5,844 nt of DNA. It comes from Prevotella sp. CAG:755 (GTDB lineage: Bacteria > Bacteroidota > Bacteroidia > Bacteroidales > Bacteroidaceae). Of this stretch, positions 1-5,414 are shown one piece after another. The notes under the pieces were generated by a model. It made no database searches. It was not told the DNA's origin and saw nothing but the letters and a program-made list of their open reading frames with translations. Where the stretch lies: positions 19,769 to 25,612 of the forward strand of contig HF989226.1 in the NCBI GenBank assembly GCA_000431275.1, written 5' to 3'. The position numbers and the translations under genes are program-made. Each line of letters starts with the position of its first letter. Within the stretch, counting starts at the first letter, position 1.

Positions 1-30
1 GGTGACCGGCCGTGGCTGTGTCGTGTCTGT

Positions 31-762
31 TTATTCCTCGGCTGGCTTCATGTTCGTGTAGACGGTCTGTACGTCGTCGAAGTCTTCGAGCCGTTCGACC
101 ATCTTGTCGATTGTTTCGCGCTGTTCGGGGCTGACGTCTTTGAGGTCATTTGGTGTGTAGGTGAACTCGCCGCCCACGTCTTCGAAACCCTTTTCTTCAA
201 GGTGGTGCTGGATGAGGGCGTAGCTCTTCGGGTCGCCATAGATGGTGACAGTGCCTTCTTCCTCGTCTTCGTCGTATTCATCGTCGACGTTGTAGTCAAT
301 AAGGTCGAGGATGAGCTCCTCCATATCGAGGCCTTCGGGCTTTTTGAAAGTGAAGACACATTTGTGGTCGAAGAGGAATGCGAGCGACCCCATGGTTCCG
401 AGGTTACCGCCGAACTTGTTGAAAACAGAGCGGACGTCGCCCACGGTGCGGGTGGGATTGTCGGTGAGCGTGTCGACGAAGATGGCCACGCCGTGAGGGC
501 CGTAACCTTCATACGTCATGCTCTTATATTCGCTCTGGTCCTTGCCCATGGCGTTTTTGATGGCACGTTCGATGTTGTCCTTGGGCATGTTCTCACGCTT
601 GCACGTAGCGATGATAGAGCGCAGCGTAGGATTGTTTTCGGGTTCGGGACCGCCGGCTTTTACGGCAATGGCGATCTGCTTGCCTAACTTGGTGAACGTT
701 TTGGCCATATGTCCCCAACGTTTCAGCTTGGCAGCTTTGCGGTATTCAAATGCTCTTCCCAT
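31..762 (-). CDS. yebC: YebC/PmpR (TACO1-like) family protein
   Basis: A complete 243-residue member of the YebC/PmpR family (TACO1 in mitochondria). The family was long annotated as DNA-binding transcriptional regulators; more recent work ties members to translation, relieving ribosomes stalled on difficult stretches such as proline runs. Visible hallmarks are the basic helical N-terminus MGRAFEYRKAAKLKRWGHMA (1-20), NPTLRSIIATCKRENMPKDN (44-63), the signature YEGYGPHG (84-91), DNPTRTVGDVR (101-111) and GGNLGTMGS (118-126). A run rich in Asp and Glu lies at 160-169. Length is normal for the family. The ATG at 762 is chosen because the protein then begins with the N-terminal form usual in Bacteroidota; the Met at residue 19 would remove conserved basic residues. 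The gene follows pheT by 60 bp with no TAnnTTTG box between, so co-transcription is likely. The start is preceded by an A-rich stretch and no Shine-Dalgarno motif. The stop is TAA. The family call is firm; the cellular role is less so. Confidence 0.95.
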   Translation of the reverse strand: MGRAFEYRKAAKLKRWGHMAKTFTKLGKQIAIAVKAGGPEPENNPTLRSIIATCKRENMPKDNIERAIKNAMGKDQSEYKSMTYEGYGPHGVAIFVDTLTDNPTRTVGDVRSVFNKFGGNLGTMGSLAFLFDHKCVFTFKKPEGLDMEELILDLIDYNVDDEYDEDEEEGTVTIYGDPKSYALIQHHLEEKGFEDVGGEFTYTPNDLKDVSPEQRETIDKMVERLEDFDDVQTVYTNMKPAEE

Positions 763-822
763 TGGTTTGATCTTTATTGATTGTGTTCTTTATCGTTGTG
801 TAGTGCTGTCGTAGTTTTTATT

Positions 823-3285
823 TCAGCGCAGTTGCGCGCCGAGCTGCGATTGGAGGTTACGGATGAGGTTCTGCATCGTCTTGTCGATTTGCTTGTCCGT
901 AAGCGTCTTGGTTTCGTCTTGCAGTACGAAATTGACAGCATAGCTCTTTTTGCCGCTTTCGATGTGCTCGCCTTCATATACGTCGAAGAGTTCCACTTTT
1001 TTGAGGAGCTTTCGTTCTGTGGCGAAAGCGACACGCTCGATTTCGGCAAAGTCTACGTTCTTGTCGAGAAGCAGGGCCAAGTCGCGGCTGACTGCGGGGA
1101 ATTTGCTTATTTCGGCAAACGTGATGTGGTGACGTCGCGTCTTTTTTGTGAGGAGAGTCCAGTTGATGTCTGCGTAGTATACCGGCTGTGACAGGTCAAA
1201 GAGGTGGAGCAGGCGGGGGCTGACCACGCCAAATTCCATGAGGACTTCGCCTTCACGGCTGGCAACTGTGAGCGAACTGGCAAAGACATCGTTCGTGCCC
1301 TTGCTCACGCAGAACTGGTTGATGTCGACGCCGGAACGGGTAAGGACGTTGGCTGCATACGCTTTCAGTTCATAGACGCTGCTGTCTTCGTCGGCGTGAA
1401 CCCATGAGCCTTCGACGCGTTTTCCGGTCACCCACATGCCGAGGTGGCACTCCTCAGAATAGCCCGAGAGGACGTGCTTGCCGTCTTTTTGATCAGCATG
1501 GAAGTGGTAGCAGTTGCCGAACTCGAAGAAACGGAGATTGGCACGCTTGCGGTTGACGTTGCGACGGATGCTTTCAAGTCCTCCGAACAGCAGTGTCTGG
1601 CGCAGTGCGTTGAGGTCCGAACTGAGTGGGTTCATCAGCCGGACGAGGTTGTCGGAGGCGTAGGAGGCGAGGCCGTCATAATAGGCCGCCCGTGTGAGTG
1701 AGTTGTTGAGGATTTCGTTAAATCCGCATCCGATGAGCTGTTCTGCCACAGTATTTTCGAGTTTGTTGGCCCGGTCAACGTCGCCTTTGATCGTCAGGCT
1801 CGATTTGACGGCTGTCGGGATTTCGATGTTGTTGTAACCGTAGATACGGAGGATGTCTTCGACCACGTCACACGGACGCTGCACATCGACACGATAAGGA
1901 GGCACTGCGAGCGTCAGGCCGTCGGGGCGTTCTTCGGTAATGCGCATTTCGAGGCTTGTGACGATTTCCTTGATGATTTCGTGGGGGATTTCCTTACCGA
2001 TAAGGTCGTGTACGTATTTATAGTCGAGGTTGACGATGAACGGTGCAGCCTCTCTGGTTCCGACTTCTTTGATGTCCATCGAAATCTTTGCCCCGGCAAT
2101 TTCTTTGGCAAGCATGGCTGCCTCTTTCAAAGCATACAATTGTCCGTTCGGGTCGATACCACGCTCGAAGCGGAAACTGGAATCGGTGCTCAGACCGTGC
2201 CGGCGGGCGCTCTTACGTATCCATGTGGGATGGAAGTAAGCGCTTTCGAGCACCACGTTGCGTGTTGTCTCATACGTGCCGGAGCCTTTGCCTCCGAAAA
2301 TGCCGGCTATGCACATCGGCTCGTCGGCATTGCAGATGGCAAGGTCGCGTTCGCCCAGCTTGTGTTCGACCCCGTCGAGCGTGACAAAGGGTGTGCCATC
2401 GGGGAGTGTCTTGACTACGATCTTGTGAGCCTTGACCATGTCGGCGTCGAAGCAGTGGAGCGGCTGGCCATAGGCAAACATGATGTAGTTCGTTATGTCT
2501 ACGATATTGTTGATAGGCCGTACGCCGATGGTGCGCAGTCGCGTTTGTAACCATTCGGGGCTTTCGGCCACGTGGCAGTCTGTCAGGCTGACGGCACAGT
2601 AGTGGGGGCAGGCCTCGGCATTCTCTACGACGACGTCGATGGGAAGGTCGTGGTTGTCAGGGGCAAAGCCGCTCACATCTGCCCGATGCAGGCGTGTGGG
2701 ATGGCCGTTGCGCACGAGCCAGGCGTAAAGGTCGCGGGCCACGCCATAGTGAGAGCAGGCGTCTGCGCGGTTCGGAGTGATGTCAACTTCGATGACGTAG
2801 TCGCTTTCGATATGGTAGTAGTCTTTGGCAGGCAGGCCGGCGGGCGTGTCGGCTGGCAAGACGATTATGCCGTCGTGGCTCGTGCCGACACCTATCTCGT
2901 CCTCGGCGCAGATCATGCCATAGCTGTCGACACCGCGCAGCTTGGATTTTTTGATGGTGAAGCTGGTGTCGCCGTCGTAGAGCTTTGTCCCGATAGTGGC
3001 CACCACGACTTTCTGGCCGGCGGCGACGTTGGGCGCTCCGCAGACAATCTGTTGCGGCTCACCGCTCCCGAGATTTACGGTGCACACATGCATGTGGTCT
3101 GAATTAGGATGCGGGATGCAGGTCAGTACTTCCCCGACAACCAGTCCTTCCAACCCGCCTTTGACGGACTGGACTTCTTCGACCGTACCGACTTCGAGTC
3201 CGATCGAGGTCAGTGCCTCAGCCACTTCTTGGGCCGACAGATCGAAATCGACGTACGTTTTCAGCCAATTAAAGGATATATTCAT
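823..3285 (-). CDS. pheT: Phenylalanine--tRNA ligase beta subunit
   Basis: An intact 820-residue beta subunit of the cytoplasmic (alpha-beta)2 phenylalanyl-tRNA synthetase, which charges tRNA-Phe. Domains in order: N-terminal segment starting MNISFNWLKTYVDFDLS; an EMAP-type tRNA-binding OB domain at about 42-155; DITPNRADACSHYGVARDL (168-186); the B3/B4 region at about 215-385, which carries editing of Tyr-tRNA-Phe in this family, with RPINNIVDITNYIM (256-269) and GLSTDSSFRFERGID (364-378); the B5 domain at about 410-485, with VPPYRVDVQRPCDVVEDIL (461-479); a catalytically inactive class II-like core at about 495-710, with MNPLSSDLNALRQTLL (551-566) and FEFG (587-590); and a C-terminal FDX-ACB domain that grips the tRNA anticodon stem, from FPAVSRDLALLL (729-740) to the end. 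Length fits the bacterial family. The ATG at 3285 gives the usual N-terminus. pheS, the alpha subunit, is not adjacent, as is common in Bacteroidota. Its own promoter lies about 31 bp upstream, and yebC follows. Confidence 0.98.
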   Translation of the reverse strand: MNISFNWLKTYVDFDLSAQEVAEALTSIGLEVGTVEEVQSVKGGLEGLVVGEVLTCIPHPNSDHMHVCTVNLGSGEPQQIVCGAPNVAAGQKVVVATIGTKLYDGDTSFTIKKSKLRGVDSYGMICAEDEIGVGTSHDGIIVLPADTPAGLPAKDYYHIESDYVIEVDITPNRADACSHYGVARDLYAWLVRNGHPTRLHRADVSGFAPDNHDLPIDVVVENAEACPHYCAVSLTDCHVAESPEWLQTRLRTIGVRPINNIVDITNYIMFAYGQPLHCFDADMVKAHKIVVKTLPDGTPFVTLDGVEHKLGERDLAICNADEPMCIAGIFGGKGSGTYETTRNVVLESAYFHPTWIRKSARRHGLSTDSSFRFERGIDPNGQLYALKEAAMLAKEIAGAKISMDIKEVGTREAAPFIVNLDYKYVHDLIGKEIPHEIIKEIVTSLEMRITEERPDGLTLAVPPYRVDVQRPCDVVEDILRIYGYNNIEIPTAVKSSLTIKGDVDRANKLENTVAEQLIGCGFNEILNNSLTRAAYYDGLASYASDNLVRLMNPLSSDLNALRQTLLFGGLESIRRNVNRKRANLRFFEFGNCYHFHADQKDGKHVLSGYSEECHLGMWVTGKRVEGSWVHADEDSSVYELKAYAANVLTRSGVDINQFCVSKGTNDVFASSLTVASREGEVLMEFGVVSPRLLHLFDLSQPVYYADINWTLLTKKTRRHHITFAEISKFPAVSRDLALLLDKNVDFAEIERVAFATERKLLKKVELFDVYEGEHIESGKKSYAVNFVLQDETKTLTDKQIDKTMQNLIRNLQSQLGAQLR

Positions 3286-3316
3286 AGGTCTAACGTTGTA
3301 TTCGTATAAAGCGGTG

Positions 3317-3347
3317 CAAATATAGCTTTTTTTTGCAGAACGGCCAA
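3317..3347 (-). promoter_or_regulatory. Bacteroidota-type promoter of pheT-yebC
   Basis: On the minus strand TATATTTG (3324-3317) matches the Bacteroidota -7 consensus TAnnTTTG perfectly. A TTGG (3347-3344) lies 19 bp before it, the spacing expected for the -33 element (consensus TTTG), although the match is only partial. Transcription would start near 3312 and give a leader of roughly 27 nt. This leader is too short for a T-box or a Phe-codon attenuator. It has no Shine-Dalgarno motif. The assignment rests on consensus and position only. Confidence 0.7.
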
Positions 3348-3361
3348 GTGGTGCAGGGCCG
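3341..3361 (-). other. Small hairpin between trhA stop and pheT promoter
   Basis: CGGCC and GGCCG form a perfect 5-bp stem with an 11-nt loop, starting 2 bp after the TAA of the hemolysin III-like gene. There is no U-tract after it in the minus direction; the strand instead runs into A residues. A classical intrinsic terminator is therefore not supported. It could be a weak terminator or a 3'-end stabiliser of the upstream mRNA, or chance. It overlaps the weak -33 element of the pheT promoter. Confidence 0.3.
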
Positions 3362-3363
3362 CG

Positions 3364-4029
3364 TTACGGCATTTTGTCGAGTATGTGCCAAACCGCGCCG
3401 ATGTGACTCACCGTTCCGCCAAGGACAAAAAGATGGAATGCGGAATGCATGTAGCGTATGCGGCGTACTGAATAGCAAACTGCGCCCGTAAGGTAGCAGA
3501 TGCCCTCGGCGATGAGGCAGTGGATTGTACCTTCTGGTGCGGTGGCCAGCAGGGGCTTGAAAGCCACCAGTATTGACAAACCCATCAGCAGGAAACATAC
3601 AGTTTCGAGATGGCTATGTTCTTCCATACGGCGGAAACTGGCGGCCGTTCCGATGGCTGCACAGGTCCAGACGAAAGCGAAAAGTCCGATGCCCCAGCCA
3701 TTCTGATTGAAAAGGACGGTGAGCGTGAGGGGGGAATAGCTGCCGGCAATGTGCCAATAGATGGCGGCGTGGTCCCACTGTCGCAGGCGGGGACGCCATG
3801 GATTGTGATGGTGCAGACTGTGGTAAAGGGTAGACGACACGTATGAGCCCATCATGCCTGCCACGTAGAGCCAGACGCCGGCGACGGCCAGTCTGTTGCC
3901 GCCGGCATAAGCCATGTGGAGCAGCCATGCTCCGGCCATGAGGCCGAATGCGGCGCCGACGCCGTGCGAGATGGCATTTGCGCGCTCTTCGCCTTTTGTG
4001 AAGAACAATCCCGTCTTGTTCCGTTTCAT
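3364..4029 (-). CDS. trhA: Hemolysin III / PAQR family membrane protein (TrhA-like)
   Basis: A 221-residue integral membrane protein of the hemolysin III (YqfA/TrhA) branch of the PAQR superfamily, the family of adiponectin receptors. Members have seven transmembrane helices and a metal site of three histidines. Despite the name, haemolysis is not the established role; membrane homeostasis is the current view. Visible: NAISHGVGAAFG (18-29) opening helix 1; SSTLYHSLHH (65-74) with the helix-2 His70; WDHAAIYWHIAGSYSP (85-100); and HSAFHLFVLGGTVSH (195-209), where His195 and His199 have the HxxxH spacing of the metal site. Hydrophobic segments fill the rest. The ATG at 4029 is preferred over the one at 4071 because it makes an ATGA overlap with the queE stop and gives the short basic N-terminus MKRNKTGLFFTKGEERANAI typical of the family. 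It should be translationally coupled to queE, though no functional link to queuosine is known. Family call firm; activity and substrate unknown. Confidence 0.9.
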   Translation of the reverse strand: MKRNKTGLFFTKGEERANAISHGVGAAFGLMAGAWLLHMAYAGGNRLAVAGVWLYVAGMMGSYVSSTLYHSLHHHNPWRPRLRQWDHAAIYWHIAGSYSPLTLTVLFNQNGWGIGLFAFVWTCAAIGTAASFRRMEEHSHLETVCFLLMGLSILVAFKPLLATAPEGTIHCLIAEGICYLTGAVCYSVRRIRYMHSAFHLFVLGGTVSHIGAVWHILDKMP

Positions 4030-4604
4030 CGGATGTCTAGCAGTTTGTGCGTTTGCAGCGACAGGTGCCACTCAGGCTGCCTGAGGCAGGCTTCGACGGT
4101 GGCCCGGACGTTCGCGCGGTCAGCTTGTGCGTCGCCCGTAGCACATGGCTGGAGGTATCTGTGGCGGGCTGAGATTGCCATATAGGGTGTGAGGTCTTGA
4201 CCACGGTAGACGATTTTCAGCTCGTCGCATTGAGTCAGGGTGGTTCGGGCACCTGGTGCCAATCCATCTTTGGGTGAGAGCGTCACCCAGTCTATGCCCG
4301 GCGGCAGAGGGTGTGTCCCGTTGGTCTCGATGGCGATGAACTTTCCGATTCGGTGCAGGCCTGCCGTCAGGGCGGCGTCGGCAAAGAGCGACGGTTCGCC
4401 TCCGGTCAGCACCACGTGGCGGGCGGGGCAGCCTCCGGCTTCGTCAAGCAGGCTGTCGAGGCTGCGCAGTATGCCGTCGGCATGCTGCGTGTCGCAGAAA
4501 GGGCATGCGAGATTACAGCCGGAGAAACGGATGAAGAAGGCTGGCGTTCCTGTGTAAAATCCCTCACCTTGAAGGGAATAGAAGGTTTCGTTAATCTTAT
4601 ACAT
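4026..4604 (-). CDS. queE: 7-carboxy-7-deazaguanine synthase (radical SAM)
   Basis: A 192-residue radical SAM enzyme that rearranges 6-carboxy-5,6,7,8-tetrahydropterin into 7-carboxy-7-deazaguanine, the step after QueD in making preQ0 and then queuosine. The N-terminus has FYSLQGEGFYTGTPAFFIRF (8-27), followed by the [4Fe-4S] cysteines Cys30, Cys34 and Cys37 in CNLACPFC. Next come the SAM-binding TGGEPS (67-72), IETNGT (92-97), SPKDG (110-114) and the family's C-terminal SLQTHKLLDI (182-191). It is slightly shorter than many homologues, but every motif from the N-terminal QGEG to the C-terminal QTHK is present, so it looks complete. The ATG at 4604 sits 5 bp after the queD stop. The TGA stop is embedded in the ATG of the next gene. 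Being adjacent to queD supports the specific call over other small radical SAM activases. Activity needs a metal ion (Mg2+ in studied members), SAM and a reductant such as flavodoxin. Confidence 0.96.
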   Translation of the reverse strand: MYKINETFYSLQGEGFYTGTPAFFIRFSGCNLACPFCDTQHADGILRSLDSLLDEAGGCPARHVVLTGGEPSLFADAALTAGLHRIGKFIAIETNGTHPLPPGIDWVTLSPKDGLAPGARTTLTQCDELKIVYRGQDLTPYMAISARHRYLQPCATGDAQADRANVRATVEACLRQPEWHLSLQTHKLLDIR

Positions 4605-4609
4605 CGGCT

Positions 4610-4963
4610 TTATAGTGCGGCCTGCTCATACCCATCCTTGACATAGACAGCCACGTTGCCTTCCGATTCTTGCATCTTGACTTTGTAGCAGCCTGGGATC
4701 TGTTCGCAAATCCAGCGGGCAAGGTTCTCAGCCGTCGGGTTGAAGTCTACTACGTCGTTAACGTAAGCATGGTCGAGGCGTCCGGTGACAATATCTTTGA
4801 TTTTCTTGAAATCGACGACCATGCCGTCAGCGTTCAATCGCTCCGAGCAGCAGTAGACGGTGATGATGGCGTTATGGCCATGCAGGTTGTGACATCGCTT
4901 GTCGTAACTCGTCATAAGCTGATGAGCCATTGCGATTTCCATTCGTTTGGATACGTAATACAT
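4610..4963 (-). CDS. queD: 6-carboxy-5,6,7,8-tetrahydropterin synthase
   Basis: A 117-residue member of the 6-pyruvoyl-tetrahydropterin synthase (PTPS) fold. QueD converts 7,8-dihydroneopterin triphosphate to 6-carboxytetrahydropterin, the substrate of the neighbouring QueE. The zinc ligands are visible: His14 in MAHQL, and His28 and His30 in CHNLHGHN. The catalytic Cys24 opens that motif, the position that separates QueD from related PTPS enzymes. Asp64-His65 in RLDHAYVND (62-70) supplies the other catalytic pair. NPTAENLARWI (75-85) and Glu99 in VKMQES (95-100) contribute to pterin binding. Length is typical of compact bacterial QueD. The second His of the LDHH found in E. coli is Ala here, a substitution I recall as common. 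The ATG at 4963 gives the usual short N-terminal strand (YYVSKRMEIAMAH). It is the first gene of a queD-queE-trhA unit behind its own promoter. The PTPS fold and cysteine motif are clear; the QueD role is reinforced by queE. Confidence 0.96.
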   Translation of the reverse strand: MYYVSKRMEIAMAHQLMTSYDKRCHNLHGHNAIITVYCCSERLNADGMVVDFKKIKDIVTGRLDHAYVNDVVDFNPTAENLARWICEQIPGCYKVKMQESEGNVAVYVKDGYEQAAL

Positions 4964-5000
4964 AAATACTGTTTATACGTTTCATCATTGTTTCTGACGA

Positions 5001-5008
5001 CAAAGTTA
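5001..5008 (-). promoter_or_regulatory. -7 promoter box of the queD-queE-trhA unit
   Basis: TAACTTTG on the minus strand is a perfect match to the Bacteroidota -7 consensus TAnnTTTG, with 37 bp between it and the queD ATG. A transcript would begin about 4 nt downstream and have a leader of about 33 nt, A-rich near the start codon. No good -33 TTTG is visible at the usual 19-21 bp; a TTGG occurs only about 13-16 bp upstream. The leader shows no preQ1 riboswitch signature. Confidence 0.65.
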
Positions 5009-5172
5009 GTAATTTCCGGGCCAACGAGGTGGCTGCCGCCGCGCATTTTGTGTTTCTGTCGTGGAGTGGGAGTGGCCTGCGCTTGTTTGCCCGTGACTGT
5101 ATGTGTTGTCGGATGCGGCGTCCGTATTTACCCGTTTCTTCGTGCTTCATCGTGCTGCCCTGACCGTTTTTG

Positions 5173-5235
5173 CGGGTCGCCGGCTGGTCTTTACGGGTCG
5201 CCGGCTGGTTTCGACGAGTCGCCGGTTTATTTTTT
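5173..5235. repeat. Three 21-bp tandem direct repeats
   Basis: Units start at 5173, 5194 and 5215. The first two share the 16-mer CGGGTCGCCGGCTGGT exactly and differ only in their last five bases. The third keeps CGAGTCGCCGG and then decays into a T-rich tail. Units 1 and 2 contain the palindrome GCCGGC; unit 3 loses it. Stretches in the same 21-bp register upstream, at 5110-5130 (about 11 of 21 matches by eye) and 5152-5172 (about 10 of 21), may be degenerate older copies, but that is uncertain. The period equals two turns of B-DNA. The array could be a protein-binding array or simply a decaying minisatellite. Confidence 0.85.
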
Positions 5236-5352
5236 ATGTGGCATCTGTTCGCACTTCCTCATGCATATATGAAGAATGCAGACGCTTTGTTCCGCAGTTA
5301 GGTGGCTGCAAACGTCCGTCACCATATAAGTTAAGATCGTGTTTGGAAAAGT

Positions 5353-5369
5353 GCAGGCGAAATTCCTGC
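5353..5369. promoter_or_regulatory. Inverted repeat upstream of ruvX promoter
   Basis: GCAGG and CCTGC are perfect inverted 5-mers separated by 7 bp, forming a 17-bp dyad that ends 32 bp before the ruvX -7 box. This places it just upstream of the expected polymerase contact region, so it could be an operator or activator site. It has no T-run on either side, so it is not a terminator. Short dyads of this size occur by chance, and I do not recognise the regulator. Confidence 0.25.
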
Positions 5370-5401
5370 GTCATTTCTCCATACTTTCCGCTCATTTGCA
5401 C

Positions 5402-5409
5402 TAACTTTG
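5402..5409 (+). promoter_or_regulatory. -7 promoter box of ruvX, abutting the start codon
   Basis: TAACTTTG matches the Bacteroidota TAnnTTTG consensus perfectly and is the only full match between 5300 and the start codon. It ends 5 bp before the ruvX ATG, so transcription would begin at or within a few nucleotides of the start codon. The -33 element is weak: the nearest candidate, TTTC at 5374-5377, is about 24 bp away. Confidence 0.6.
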
Positions 5410-5414
5410 CAGCG

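Larger units (their letters stand above)
4964..5414. other. 451-bp divergent intergenic region between queD and ruvX
   Basis: This spacer separates two divergently transcribed units and is unusually long beside the other gaps here (at most 78 bp). I see no convincing gene. Open frames crossing it are shadows with no family resemblance, and a plus-strand one gives an unnatural Cys-rich peptide. What it does hold: a promoter box at each end, both TAACTTTG; an array of three 21-bp direct repeats at 5173-5235; the 6-mer CGTGCT twice at 10-bp spacing (5141, 5151); a small inverted repeat at 5353-5369; and the 10-mer AGGTGGCTGC at both 5027-5036 and 5300-5309. No tRNA or recognisable structured RNA was seen. 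Confidence 0.7.

Noticed and set aside
202..687. 161-codon open frame antisense to yebC
   Set aside because: It mirrors a well-supported conserved gene, and its product has low-complexity Val/Asp/Glu composition typical of antisense shadows.
1981..3102. Long open frames antisense to pheT (1981-2550, 2572-3102)
   Set aside because: pheT is intact with all domains; open antisense frames are expected from codon bias in moderately GC-rich DNA.
3286..3316. T-box or Phe-codon attenuator controlling pheT
   Set aside because: The predicted leader is about 27 nt with no specifier stem, leader peptide or terminator.
4030..4071. Upstream ATG at 4071 for the hemolysin III-like gene, adding 14 residues
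   Set aside because: The extension lies inside queE and is unlike the family N-terminus; the ATGA overlap at 4029 is the standard coupled start.
4964..5000. preQ1 riboswitch in the queD leader
   Set aside because: The leader is only about 33 nt and lacks the stem and the A-rich tail pairing of the class I aptamer; it is too short for the other classes.
5173..5235. CRISPR array
   Set aside because: The repeats are contiguous 21-bp units without unique spacers of normal length, there are only three, and no cas genes are present.
4670..5272. Plus-strand open frame of 200 codons across queD and the spacer, in which the 21-bp repeats read as 7-residue repeats (GSPAGLY, GSPAGFD)
   Set aside because: Half of it is antisense to queD and the rest is Cys-rich with no family resemblance. 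The repeat length being a multiple of three does not need a coding explanation, and no start signal is evident.
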